Of a DNA stretch of 64,000 nucleotides, positions 15,955 to 25,409 are shown in pieces. Within the stretch, counting starts at the first letter, position 1. Each line of letters starts with the position of its first letter. Where the stretch lies: positions 51,697 to 115,696 of the forward strand of contig NZ_AKJZ01000022.1 of assembly GCF_000282055.1 (NCBI RefSeq). The letters are read 5' to 3'. Both the position numbers and the translations under genes were made by a program. The stretch is from Flavobacterium sp. CF136 (GTDB taxonomy: Bacteria > Bacteroidota > Bacteroidia > Flavobacteriales > Flavobacteriaceae). A model generated the notes under the pieces. It was not told the origin of the DNA and did not search any database. It saw only the letters and a list, made by a program, of their open reading frames with translations.

Positions 15955-18363
15955 TTACCAGTTTATTTCTTTTTTCTCTCCTTTTTTCAAAGTGATTTCG
16001 CGTTTTGTATCGCCGTAAACCAAAATTGTTTTTCCTCCTTTTTTAGAAGACACGACAACTTTATTCAGCGTTTTATTATTCCATTCCATTGCGATTTCAA
16101 ACCCGCCTCTGGCGCAGATTCCTTTTACGGATCCGCTTTCCCATGCGTCGGGTAAAGCCGGGAGTAATCTGATTTCGTTTTCGTCAGATTGTACTAACAT
16201 TTCTGCTACTGCTGCGGCTCCTCCAAAGTTTCCATCAATTTGAAATGGCGGATGCGCATCAAATAAGTTAGGATAGGTTCCTCCGCCTCTTCTTGGCTTC
16301 TCCGTTTTCTTTCCGTCCGGATCAACGTACTGAAGCAATTCTCTAAACATTTTATAAGCATGGTTTCCGTCCCAAAGTCTTGCCCAAAGATTAATACGCC
16401 AGCCTTTTGACCAGCCTGTTGTCTGATCTCCTTTTATTTCCAAAGTTTTTCTGGAAGCTTCGGCCAAATCAGGGGTTTTTAATGGTGTGATATGATTGCC
16501 GGGAAAAAGTCCGAATAATTGTGATTGATGACGGTGTTTTGGATCTTTATCTTCCCAATCGTGATACCACTCTTGCAAATTGCCTTTTTTACCAATTTGA
16601 TAGGGATGCAATTTCGAAAGTGCTGTTTCTAATTTTGCTCTGAAATCAGCATCAATATTTAGAACTTTTGATGCTTTTATCGTCTTATCAAAACATTCCC
16701 TAATCATCGCCAAATCTGCTGTTCCTCCATACATTGTTGCGCCGACAAAACCATCGGGAGCTATGTATTGATTTTCAGGTGAAGTTGATGGCGATGTAAT
16801 TAAATTTCCGTTTTTATCAGTTACCATCCAACCCAAACAAAATTCGGCTGCCCCTTTCATCAACGGATAACCTTCTTTTTTTAAGTATTCTTTATCCTGT
16901 GTAAAAACATAATGTTCCCAAATGTGTGTACTCAGCCAGGCACCAGCCATTGGCCAGCATGCCCACATAGGTTCTTCTTTACCAAATTGCCCTACCGGAT
17001 TGGTCATCGCCCAAATATCTGAATTATGTCCTGCCGCCCAGCCTTTATCAACTCCATAAAAAGTCTTTGCCGTTATTTTTCCGGTAATTGAAAGATTTTT
17101 TATAAAACTCAAAAGAGGCAAATGCATTTCAGAGAGATTAGTATTTTCTGCCAGCCAGTAATTTTCTTCCAGATTAATGTTCATTGTATAATTACTGCTC
17201 CATGGCGGATTCAAATACGGATTCCAAATACCTTGCAAATTAGCAGGAACACCCAGAGTTCTTGAACTGCTAATAAGCAAATAGCGGCCATATTGGAAAT
17301 ACAGAATTTCTAAGTTTTTATCTTCATTTCCGTCAGCGTAACGCAATAAGCGTTCATCTGTTGGCAGATTTGAAGCTGTTGTTTTTCCTAAATCCAAACT
17401 GACACGATTATAAAATTTCTGATAATCGGTAATGTGAGATTGCTTTAATTTATCGAATGATTTTGCAAATGCCTTGTTCATATTTTGCAATGCAATTGCT
17501 ACATCGTCTAAACCTTCAGTTGCGGGATTTTTGTCAAAACCATTAAAGCTTGTTGCAACAGAAACATAAATAATTGCTTCTGTCGCATCTTTTAAGGTTA
17601 AAGATTCTCTGGAATTTGTAATTTTCCCGTCCGTTTTTTTAATTTGGATTAAAGTGGTAAATCTTGTTCCTCTTTCTTTTATATCCAAATATTTTGGTAA
17701 AACAGCATATCCGGCATTTTCATGAATTGGTGCTGAACCTGTCATTACCAAAATGTTATTCCTCACTTCAACATTTGATTTCAGTAAACTCTTTAAATTA
17801 ATATCAAAATTTAAAGCTCCTTTTTGATCACTTGTCAATTTGATTATCATAATTTGATCTGGAGCTGAGACAAAATATTCACGAGTATATTTTATGCCGG
17901 CCATTTCGTAACTCACTTTTGATACCGCATTCGAAATATCCAGTTCCCGATGATAATTTACTGCTTTCCCTTTTTCAGAATTATTTATTTCTAATGTCCC
18001 TAAAGGCGCAAAAGATTCGGAGTTTTTACCCTGTATTTTTTTATTTAATTCTTCAGCCAGTTTGTAATTTTCGTTTTTGAGTGCTTCACGAACCGCCGGA
18101 ATGTTTTTGTATGCTTCAGGATTCATATTGGCATTTACGGGTTCCCCTGACCAAAGTGTGGCATCGTTCAGATAGATTTTATCTGAATTAACGCCTCCAA
18201 AAACGGTTGCGCCTAACTTGCCATTTCCCAGAACCAAACTTTCTTCAAAAAATTCTGCCGGTTTATCATACCAAAGAATATGATTGGATTGGGCTGTGAT
18301 TTTTCCGAAAAAGAGGACAAAGGTGAAAAATACAAGTAGTTTATAAAATGAATTTGACTGCAT
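15955..18363 (-). CDS. GH95 family alpha-L-fucosidase (or alpha-L-galactosidase)
   Basis: 802-residue secreted enzyme with a signal peptide (LLVFFTFVLFFGKITAQ). The GH95 N-terminal beta domain begins WYDKPAEFFEESLVLGNGKLGATVFGG with IYLNDATLWSGEP. The (alpha/alpha)6 domain carries the active-site blocks NLQGIWNPYLNPPWSSNYTM/NINLEENYW (paired Asn residues), TSPSTSPENQY, HRHQSQLFGLFPGNHI and FQIDGNFGGAAAVAEML. GH95 enzymes invert alpha-1,2-L-fucosyl or alpha-L-galactosyl links on xyloglucan side chains and host glycans. In this locus a xyloglucan fucose cap is the most likely target. It is the last gene of the PUL. Confidence 0.92.
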   Translation of the reverse strand: MQSNSFYKLLVFFTFVLFFGKITAQSNHILWYDKPAEFFEESLVLGNGKLGATVFGGVNSDKIYLNDATLWSGEPVNANMNPEAYKNIPAVREALKNENYKLAEELNKKIQGKNSESFAPLGTLEINNSEKGKAVNYHRELDISNAVSKVSYEMAGIKYTREYFVSAPDQIMIIKLTSDQKGALNFDINLKSLLKSNVEVRNNILVMTGSAPIHENAGYAVLPKYLDIKERGTRFTTLIQIKKTDGKITNSRESLTLKDATEAIIYVSVATSFNGFDKNPATEGLDDVAIALQNMNKAFAKSFDKLKQSHITDYQKFYNRVSLDLGKTTASNLPTDERLLRYADGNEDKNLEILYFQYGRYLLISSSRTLGVPANLQGIWNPYLNPPWSSNYTMNINLEENYWLAENTNLSEMHLPLLSFIKNLSITGKITAKTFYGVDKGWAAGHNSDIWAMTNPVGQFGKEEPMWACWPMAGAWLSTHIWEHYVFTQDKEYLKKEGYPLMKGAAEFCLGWMVTDKNGNLITSPSTSPENQYIAPDGFVGATMYGGTADLAMIRECFDKTIKASKVLNIDADFRAKLETALSKLHPYQIGKKGNLQEWYHDWEDKDPKHRHQSQLFGLFPGNHITPLKTPDLAEASRKTLEIKGDQTTGWSKGWRINLWARLWDGNHAYKMFRELLQYVDPDGKKTEKPRRGGGTYPNLFDAHPPFQIDGNFGGAAAVAEMLVQSDENEIRLLPALPDAWESGSVKGICARGGFEIAMEWNNKTLNKVVVSSKKGGKTILVYGDTKREITLKKGEKKEINW

Positions 18364-18469
18364 GATTTGATGTTTTTGTTATTTATTTTGGTTCTCCCAT
18401 AAACTGTGTGTTTACCGCATGAGGGATTACTTCACTATACCTTAATTTTCATAGGAGTTCAGTGAACTT

Positions 18470-18585
18470 CGTTTGAAACCAGCTACCAAAGTAGCGTGGA
18501 TAGCCCGACCGTATTTACAAAAGGCACGCAATAAGCAGTTTGTTAAATAGCGCCTTTTGTAAATGCGGTCACGCCCAAAGATATT
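18470..18585 (-). repeat. GGGCGTG...GTCGGGCTATCC intergenic element
   Basis: In the 224-bp GH43-GH95 gap. On the minus strand it runs from TTTGGGCGTGACCGCATT to GGTCGGGCTATCCACGCTAC plus TTTGGTAGC, with an inner 18-bp stem (18508-18525 against 18552-18569, one mismatch). The same end sequences recur at 56511-56640, so this is a dispersed repeat. It lies inside the PUL transcript. Confidence 0.65.
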
Positions 18586-18587
18586 AT

Positions 18588-20087
18588 TTATTTTGGACTA
18601 TAAACAAAATTCCTGAACGTCACAGAGCCTTCTCCAACAGCAGAAAGACCAAGCTTTAAACTCATAAAACCACCCAATACATTATGATTGAATGATGATA
18701 CTTCTGCAGAATTTTCAATTTTTAACCAATCTTTCCCGTCAATGCTGTAAAACATATTAACGATTTGCTCTTTCTTTTCTAAACGAAGAAATAAATGCCT
18801 TTTATTTACTCCTTTTTGAGTTGGAAACTGCCACGTTCTGAGTATGGCAGAAATATTTTCTTTATCAGCCGCAATTCCCGTATAAATTTTTTCGTCATAA
18901 AACAGGATAAGCCCTGCAGATACATTGCCTTCAATTTCTACTTCAACTTCAGCAGAATACGAATGATCGGAAGCACTGCACAATAATGGAGAACTTTCAC
19001 CGATATTATTGCCTTTCCCTTTAATTTTTAATCCATTTTTAGAAAATTGAATCCTGTCTGCATCATATTGATTATAAAACTGCCATTGAGGCTGAAGCTC
19101 CATAGCTGAAAAAGTATCAGAAATACTAAAATTACTTTTAACAACCTGACCTGCAGGTTTCTTGAGTACATCTTCTGTTTTAGTACCTGATTTTATTTTA
19201 AACCAGCCATCAGCTGCCCATTCTACAGGTTGTAAAAGTGTCTGACGTCCCATATTGTAATAACCATTTTCATAACCATGAAAAACCATCCACCAATTTC
19301 CTTTAGTATCATCAATCACAGTCGCGTGACCTTTTGACCACCATTTTTCAGAACTGTCATTTGTTCTGATAATGGGATTATAAGGTGAATTTTCCCATGG
19401 CCCCAAAGGCGACTTTGATCTTGCAGATACTACCATGTGGCTTGTTGCTGGCCCCGCGGTACCTCCTTCGGCAACTGTCAGATAATAATAATCTTTATAT
19501 TTTAAAACTTTTGGTCCTTCCATACAAAAACATTCAATCGACCATTCATTTGGTATTTTCCAACCATCATAACTATGCTTTATATCGCCAACCACAGCTA
19601 AACCATCTTTAGACAATGGCACATAACCTCCATTGCTAAAATAAAGGAATCGATTTCCTTTATCATCAACAAAATGTCCGGGGTCAATATTACCAACCTT
19701 TAAGTCTATAGGATCACTCCATGGGCCATTTATGGCATCTGCCCATACTACATAATTAGTTTCATTAGCAGGGAAATAGATATAAAATTTGTTGTTGTAT
19801 TTAACTAAATCCGGAGCCCATACAGAACCTACGCTTTTTTTTAATGCATGAGTTACAGGTTTCCAGTTAACTAAATCTTTAGAAGTCCAAATTAGTAAAC
19901 CAGGATAATAATTGAATGAAGAATGCACAATATAATAATCCTCACCATCTCTAATTATCGATGGATCAGGATAATCGCCTGCAAATATTGGATTTTTATA
20001 AGATCCGTTCTTTTGCTGGCTGTTTTGTTGCTGTGCATTGATAACAAGCGACATTGAAATTATAAATATTCGAATTATATTTTTCAT
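18588..20087 (-). CDS. GH43 family glycosidase (probable alpha-L-arabinofuranosidase or beta-xylosidase)
   Basis: 499 residues with signal peptide (NIIRIFIISMSLVINAQ). The five-bladed propeller shows the three acids: base Asp41 in GDYPDPS, pKa-tuning Asp135 in NIDPGHF and acid Glu190 in CFCMEGPK. The start GSYKNPIFAGDYPDPSIIR is typical. Residues ~320-499 form a beta-sandwich (concanavalin-like, SYSAEVEVEIEGNVSAGLILFYD), as in two-domain GH43 enzymes. In Bacteroides ovatus xyloglucan loci GH43 enzymes remove arabinofuranose. Whether this one prefers arabinose or xylose cannot be decided from sequence. It lies 33 bp after the CE20-like gene. Confidence 0.88.
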   Translation of the reverse strand: MKNIIRIFIISMSLVINAQQQNSQQKNGSYKNPIFAGDYPDPSIIRDGEDYYIVHSSFNYYPGLLIWTSKDLVNWKPVTHALKKSVGSVWAPDLVKYNNKFYIYFPANETNYVVWADAINGPWSDPIDLKVGNIDPGHFVDDKGNRFLYFSNGGYVPLSKDGLAVVGDIKHSYDGWKIPNEWSIECFCMEGPKVLKYKDYYYLTVAEGGTAGPATSHMVVSARSKSPLGPWENSPYNPIIRTNDSSEKWWSKGHATVIDDTKGNWWMVFHGYENGYYNMGRQTLLQPVEWAADGWFKIKSGTKTEDVLKKPAGQVVKSNFSISDTFSAMELQPQWQFYNQYDADRIQFSKNGLKIKGKGNNIGESSPLLCSASDHSYSAEVEVEIEGNVSAGLILFYDEKIYTGIAADKENISAILRTWQFPTQKGVNKRHLFLRLEKKEQIVNMFYSIDGKDWLKIENSAEVSSFNHNVLGGFMSLKLGLSAVGEGSVTFRNFVYSPK

Positions 20088-20120
20088 AATTAATTCATCT
20101 GGAATTTTACTAATTGTATA

Positions 20121-22070
20121 TTATTTACTGATATTATATTTTTCTGATGCTGTAATCAGTTCCCAATTATCAGTTCTGAAAGGAGATGCCGGGAATTTTT
20201 CTTTATTATACAAATTGATTTCAGTATCGTCATCTGCCCAGCCATAATGAACGGCAACGGGATTTGGAACCTCAGCACTGGAAACTATTATTTTATTATT
20301 TTTTATGATCGCTTTCGCGGAATGGAAAACTTTGTCTGCTCCTGCGATTTCGAATCCTTTTACGTTTTCTGAATTATCAGAGGCTGCTAATCCTGCTCCT
20401 ATATTGTTAAAAGTCAGGATGATTTCGTTTCCTTTTACTTCCTGAGACTTAAAAGTTGGTCCGCTATACACTCTTTTTTTACCATAAACATTATTTAAAG
20501 CAATAGCTGCCAAACGCAAACCAACATCTTGTTTGTTTGTCGGGTGAATATCTTTTGCATTCCCGATATCGGTCGTTACTGCCATTCCGGTGTTTGGTAA
20601 TTTTAAGGTTTGGGTTTGTGCTTCGCGAAGTTCTGCCCAACGGCTGCCAACTTTACTGTTTCCGTTAAATTCATTAAAAGTTGATAATTGTACAAAATAG
20701 AAAGGAAAATTACCCTGGTTCCATTTGGTTCTCCAATCAGTAATCATCAAAGGGAATGCTTTTTTGTATTGATTAGCCCTGGTCACATTAGCTTCTCCCT
20801 GATACCATAAAACTCCTTCGAACGCATAAGGAACCAGCGGATTTACCATGGCGTTGTACAATAATGACGGATAACTATTAGGTGAAACTGAAACCTTTAC
20901 TTGTACGACATTAAATTTCCATAACCCATCAAGTGCGACAGCTGAATCTTTAAAATCTATTTTCAAATCGGCAGGGTCTCCGTAAATACCGCCGCCGCCG
21001 GAATAATCCGTAATTTTAACCGCAATTACATTTGCTCCTTCTTTTAAAACACCAGCAGGAATTTTATAAACTCTTTTTGCTTCCCAAATAGTATTGGTTC
21101 CTACTTGTACTCCGTTAACATATGTCTGATCTTCATCATCGACTTTAGACAAATATAAAACGGCTTCTTTTTTGGCTTGCTCTGCTGATAAAACAACGGT
21201 TTTTCGCATCCACACTATACCATCAATATTTCCAATTTGTTGATTTTCCCAAAGAGAGGGTACTTTTATTTCTGGCCAGTTGGCATCTTTAAAATCAAAT
21301 TCTTTAAATTGATTTTCGTTGGCCATAGTAACTTCAAAACCTTGTATTTTTTGTATGTTCCCTAAAAGTGATTTTTTGTACGTTTCAAAAATGGCATCCA
21401 TATTTACCGAAGGTACATTGGCAATCATGTCTTTGAATTCGTCATTTTTCTCGAATGCTTCACGGCTTGTCCAGGTTTCTACACAGGTTCCGCCCCAAGA
21501 GGTATTGATAATTCCGATTGGGATTTTTAATTCGGCATATAATTTTTTAGCGAAATAATAACCAACTGCAGTAAAATTCCCAACGGTTTCTTTACTGCTT
21601 GCTTCCCATTTTCCTGCTTTTAAATCATCTTTTGGAGTACCACTTAAATCCTGAGCTACTCCAAAATGACGAATCATTGGATAATTAGAATCGTTTATTT
21701 CTGCTTGAGAATTCATTGTTTTATAAACCTGGAACTCCATGTTTGATTGTCCGCTGCAAATCCAGACTTCCCCAACCAGGACATCTTTTATGACAATTTT
21801 ATTTTTCCCTGTAATGGATAACTCAAAAGGCCCACCTGCTTTTTCAGCATTTAAACTTACCATCCATTTACCGTTTTTATCGGCGGTGACAGTTTTAATT
21901 TGCTTATTAAATTGAATTTCTACTTTTTCGCCGGCATCAGCCCAGCCCCAAACCGGAATTGATTTATTTTGCTGCAAAACCATTCCGTCAGAAAACAATA
22001 AAGGCATTCGGACATTGGCATTTGCCAAAAAAGAAAAAAATACAATGAAAATTAATATTTGTTTTTTCAT
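20121..22070 (-). CDS. SASA-type carbohydrate acetylesterase (CE20-like) with inserted jelly-roll domain
   Basis: 649 residues from the ATG at 22070 (MKKQILIFIVFFSFLANANVR, signal peptide); the longer frame to 22106 adds a poor leader and is rejected. The SGNH/sialate O-acetylesterase core has nucleophile Ser109 in ICSGQSNMEF, oxyanion/Gly block INTSWGGTCVETW, and the Asp-x-x-His dyad in AKDIHPTNKQD. Residues ~225-360 are an inserted GH2-like jelly roll (WMRKTVVLS...VDDEDQTYVNGVQVG...GANVIAVKI), the layout described for CE20 xyloglucan acetylesterases of Xanthomonas. It would remove acetyl groups from galactosyl or backbone sugars so that the locus glycosidases can act. Confidence 0.85.
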   Translation of the reverse strand: MKKQILIFIVFFSFLANANVRMPLLFSDGMVLQQNKSIPVWGWADAGEKVEIQFNKQIKTVTADKNGKWMVSLNAEKAGGPFELSITGKNKIVIKDVLVGEVWICSGQSNMEFQVYKTMNSQAEINDSNYPMIRHFGVAQDLSGTPKDDLKAGKWEASSKETVGNFTAVGYYFAKKLYAELKIPIGIINTSWGGTCVETWTSREAFEKNDEFKDMIANVPSVNMDAIFETYKKSLLGNIQKIQGFEVTMANENQFKEFDFKDANWPEIKVPSLWENQQIGNIDGIVWMRKTVVLSAEQAKKEAVLYLSKVDDEDQTYVNGVQVGTNTIWEAKRVYKIPAGVLKEGANVIAVKITDYSGGGGIYGDPADLKIDFKDSAVALDGLWKFNVVQVKVSVSPNSYPSLLYNAMVNPLVPYAFEGVLWYQGEANVTRANQYKKAFPLMITDWRTKWNQGNFPFYFVQLSTFNEFNGNSKVGSRWAELREAQTQTLKLPNTGMAVTTDIGNAKDIHPTNKQDVGLRLAAIALNNVYGKKRVYSGPTFKSQEVKGNEIILTFNNIGAGLAASDNSENVKGFEIAGADKVFHSAKAIIKNNKIIVSSAEVPNPVAVHYGWADDDTEINLYNKEKFPASPFRTDNWELITASEKYNISK

Positions 22071-22100
22071 TTTAAAAATTGTTATGAATAGCAAAATATC

Positions 22101-22126
22101 ATACAATTAAAGAAGATTAATTGTAT
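22101..22126. promoter_or_regulatory. 10-bp palindrome before the CE20-like gene
   Basis: ATACAATTAA (22101-22110) and TTAATTGTAT (22117-22126) form a perfect 10-bp inverted repeat with a 6-base loop, 31 bp upstream of the ATG. A -7-like TAGATTTG on the minus strand lies at 22200-22193. It could be an RNA stability hairpin or an operator; this cannot be told from sequence. Confidence 0.35.
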
Positions 22127-22249
22127 TGATATATTTTTGCCTGATTAAATTTATTATAAAAAAATAGGACTTTCTTACTTTCAGCAAGATTACAAATCTA
22201 TATTAAAATCGACTTAACGAATTGACTTTATCCAATTTTTTAGTCTCTG

Positions 22250-23506
22250 TTAGTTCAAACCACTTATCAAAGCTGTAAGGGCCTGAGTATCAAAAACGGT
22301 GTTATTGCTTCTGTTGAAAATTCCAAAACCATTATTAGTCATACTACCTTCATCCCAGTAAAAAGGCACCAACCCATTAGCTTTAGCCTGTTGTACTACA
22401 TATTTTAAATAATAAGCACGTGATGCTAAATGTTTAGTCAGATTATCTCCTGTTAATGAAGAACGTCTCAGTGCACCAAATTCTCCTAAAATCACAGGAA
22501 TTCCTTTGTCTACAAACTTAGTTTTCATCAATTTAAAATCTGCTGTTACTGCAGCTTCTTCACCCCACGTAGCATTTCTTCCGGTATCTGTTGTCGATTT
22601 AAATCCATTTCCCCAATAATAAAACATTTTGCCCCAACTTTCATCCTGAGTCAAACCGGCAAATTGCCAAGGTGCGTAATAATGTACTTCTACCATCATA
22701 CGTCCTGTTAATTTATCAGTAGGTAAAGAGTTCATCAATTGGTTTGTTTTAGTAATATCAGTCCCCGGTCCTTGAATTATTAATGTTCTGTAGGCATTTT
22801 TACCTCCTGTTGAGCGAACTGCATCAATAAATGTCTGGTGATACGATTTAAGTACAGCCATTTGTTCTGCATTGTCAACATTAGGCTCATTGGCACTTGC
22901 AAAAAGTAGTAGTCCGTTAAAATCTCTAAGGCTCGTAGCTATTTGCTCCCAAAATGCTTTTTGTTTTTCATTGTTTTCAGCTTGTTTTGCTACTGTAACA
23001 TTGTTTTCCAGCCATCCGCCGTCCCAATGAACATTTACAATACAATACATTCCGTTATCATTGCAATATTTTACTACTTCTTTAACTCTGCTAAGCCAGT
23101 CTGCTTTTATTTGTGCAGTAGTAGAATTAGCCAAATATTGGTTCCATGAACATGGAATACGTACAGCATTAAAGCCTTTAGCTTTTACTAAGTCTATTAA
23201 TGCTTTAGTAACTTTTGGGTTTCCCCAGGCGGTTTCACCTCCGGTAGCTTCCAAAGTGTTACCAATATTCCAGCCTATTTTAATTTTGGACGCAATAGTT
23301 TTTGCATCACTTCCCATGCCTGCGGGATCAGCCGGCAATGGATTTGTATTATAGTTAGGTAATTTTGAAGTAGATACATGTACCTCTGCACTACTTTGTG
23401 CTACAGTTTTTTCTTCAGTCAATGTATCATTGCTGCAGGATAAGTTTCCTAATAACACCAAACACAGCACAGCTGTAATTTGATAAGTCATAAGTGTTTT
23501 TTTCAT
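22250..23506 (-). CDS. GH5 endo-glucanase/xyloglucanase lipoprotein
   Basis: 418 residues with a lipobox at Cys24 (LGNLSC-SNDT), so it is probably tethered to the outer membrane surface. The GH5 barrel runs from GWNIGNTLEATGGETAWGNP (residues ~78-97) to the C-terminus. Catalytic acid/base Glu207 lies in FASANEPN and nucleophile Glu342 in VILGEFGA; HWDGGWLE is the usual His-containing loop. The sequence looks like subfamily 4 (endo-beta-1,4-glucanase/xyloglucanase). It is about 70% identical to the neighbouring BACON-GH5 but lacks the BACON domain, so the two are a tandem duplication. It would cut the polysaccharide backbone outside the cell. Confidence 0.92.
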   Translation of the reverse strand: MKKTLMTYQITAVLCLVLLGNLSCSNDTLTEEKTVAQSSAEVHVSTSKLPNYNTNPLPADPAGMGSDAKTIASKIKIGWNIGNTLEATGGETAWGNPKVTKALIDLVKAKGFNAVRIPCSWNQYLANSTTAQIKADWLSRVKEVVKYCNDNGMYCIVNVHWDGGWLENNVTVAKQAENNEKQKAFWEQIATSLRDFNGLLLFASANEPNVDNAEQMAVLKSYHQTFIDAVRSTGGKNAYRTLIIQGPGTDITKTNQLMNSLPTDKLTGRMMVEVHYYAPWQFAGLTQDESWGKMFYYWGNGFKSTTDTGRNATWGEEAAVTADFKLMKTKFVDKGIPVILGEFGALRRSSLTGDNLTKHLASRAYYLKYVVQQAKANGLVPFYWDEGSMTNNGFGIFNRSNNTVFDTQALTALISGLN

Positions 23507-23823
23507 AATTGTGGTTTTTGTGGTTAAATGTTAATAAAGTATGATCTTAAAATAATTAATCTTTTATAGTCAGAAAAAAGCTTAACTCCAACTGAATATA
23601 GTATTCTGTATTCTATTAAAATAACAAAAGTTCGTCCCAAAATCAGTAAAAGTCATTATTTCAAATCTAAAAGAAAAAGAAATAATGACTTAAAAACTTC
23701 TGGTATTTTGAAAAAAAAATTACCTAAAATTGAGATAAAATGGGATCTGCAGTTAATTTATTGATTACTCTTTGTATCGAAATTTCAATGTATAAAACTA
23801 ACTGCAGGCCACATAAATTCTTT
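23507..23823. other. 317-bp gap between the two GH5 genes
   Basis: No gene. It holds a perfect 12-bp inverted repeat AAGTCATTATTT (23650-23661) with its complement at 23680-23691, and a 9-bp repeat CTGCAGTTA (23747-23755) / TAACTGCAG (23799-23807) just after the BACON-GH5 stop. A TATAGTCA at 23565-23572 resembles the candidate operator upstream of xylB. The gap is unusually long for this operon, so a secondary promoter or processing site is possible. Confidence 0.5.
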
Positions 23824-25326
23824 TTATTTCAAACCATCCTGTAATCCGGTCAATGCTTGTGAATCAAAAACAGTATTATTGCTTCTGTCAAATAAAGACA
23901 TCGTATTTACTCCTAAATTTCCTGCATCCCAGTAAAAAGGAACTAAACCATTTGCTTTTGATTGTTTTACGACAAATGTGTAAAAATCCGCTCTTGATTT
24001 TAAATGCAATGCCAATGCATCACCTGTTAAATTCGAACGTCTGATTGCACCAAACTCTCCTAAAATTACCGGAATTCCTTTGTCTACAAACTGTGTTTTC
24101 ATTGATAAAAAAAGTTTGCTTAAATCAGTCTCTTCTCCCGAAGTTGCATTGTGTGCAGTATCGGTAGTTGAATGATTCCCTGCTCCCCAATAGTAAAACG
24201 CTTTACCCCAGTCAGCATCTTCAGTCATCAGGGTAAATTGATAAGGATAAAAGTGAACCTCAACCATCATACGGTTTGCGATATTATCTGTAGGAAGCGT
24301 AGTCATCAATGTATTGGTTTTAGCGATATCTGTAGATGGCCCCTGTATGATTAAATTACGATATGCATTTTTACCGCCTGTAGAACGAACAGCATCGATA
24401 AAAGTTTGGTGATATGATGTTAAAACTGCCATTTGAGTTGCGTCAGCCACATCAGGTTCATTGGCACTTGCAAAAAGTAAATGCTCATCAAATCCACGTA
24501 AATGTGTCGCAATTTGTTGCCAAAATGCTTTTTGTTTTGCATTGGTTTCTACTTTCTTGGCTTCAGTAATATTTTTTTCCAGCCATCCGCCGTCCCAGTG
24601 AATGTTTACGATTACATACATATCGTTATCCACACAATACTGCACAACTTCTTTTACTCTGTCTAACCATTCAGTTTTGATTTTTGCAGTTGAAGAATTC
24701 TCTACATATTGATTCCATGAGCATGGGATTCTAATTGCATTAAAACCATTTGCTTTAACCATATCAATCAATGCTTTTGTAATCTTTGGATTTCCCCAGG
24801 CTGTTTCACCACCTGTTGCTTCCATAGTGTTACCAATATTCCATCCTAATTTCATTTTTGCTGCCAATTGTACTGAAGTACTGCCCATACCTGAGGCATC
24901 GGCGGCAAGAGGGCTTGTATTATAATCAGGAAACCCCGTAGATCCTGCAATTCCAATCTGAGAAACTGTGATTTGAACAGATTTCGCTTCATTTGAGCTT
25001 AAAGTGATAACTGCAGTTCTTGATTGAGTAGTTGTGTTTTGTAATGCAGTAACTTTAACGACTGTTGTGCCCGAAGTTCCTGCTGCCTGACTAATTTTTA
25101 CCCAACTTGCGTCAGAGCTATTCATCAACCATGCTGTCACTCCTGTTGTAACGGTAACGTCAACATTACTTTCGACGCTCTGAAAATCAATTTTATTTGT
25201 ACTTACAGATAATTCTTTTATTGTTAGGTTTTGCGGTGTCTCTTTGTCTGCACTACAGGCAAAAACTCCTATAAAAGCGACACATAGGGCCGCACTAACA
25301 AGATAATTTTTTATTCTTTTTTTCAT
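23824..25326 (-). CDS. BACON-GH5 endo-xyloglucanase-like lipoprotein
   Basis: 500 residues with a lipobox at Cys24 (VFAC-SADKE). Residues ~34-128 form a BACON domain (LSVSTNKIDFQSVESNVDVTV ... WVKISQAAGTSGTTVVKVTAL ... ITLSSNEAKSVQITVSQ), followed by a GH5 barrel with acid/base Glu near 290 (FASANEPD) and nucleophile near 424 (VILGEFGA). This BACON-GH5 architecture is that of BoGH5A, the surface endo-xyloglucanase of Bacteroides ovatus. BACON holds the catalytic domain away from the membrane rather than binding glycan strongly. It is the upstream member of the GH5 tandem and 83 bp downstream of GH3. Confidence 0.93.
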   Translation of the reverse strand: MKKRIKNYLVSAALCVAFIGVFACSADKETPQNLTIKELSVSTNKIDFQSVESNVDVTVTTGVTAWLMNSSDASWVKISQAAGTSGTTVVKVTALQNTTTQSRTAVITLSSNEAKSVQITVSQIGIAGSTGFPDYNTSPLAADASGMGSTSVQLAAKMKLGWNIGNTMEATGGETAWGNPKITKALIDMVKANGFNAIRIPCSWNQYVENSSTAKIKTEWLDRVKEVVQYCVDNDMYVIVNIHWDGGWLEKNITEAKKVETNAKQKAFWQQIATHLRGFDEHLLFASANEPDVADATQMAVLTSYHQTFIDAVRSTGGKNAYRNLIIQGPSTDIAKTNTLMTTLPTDNIANRMMVEVHFYPYQFTLMTEDADWGKAFYYWGAGNHSTTDTAHNATSGEETDLSKLFLSMKTQFVDKGIPVILGEFGAIRRSNLTGDALALHLKSRADFYTFVVKQSKANGLVPFYWDAGNLGVNTMSLFDRSNNTVFDSQALTGLQDGLK

Positions 25327-25409
25327 TTTTTATAGTTTTAATTATTTATATTAACCTAGTGGTTTTCAGCTAGTCTCATTTTTTTAATTATTATAAAGCA
25401 ACAATTTTA

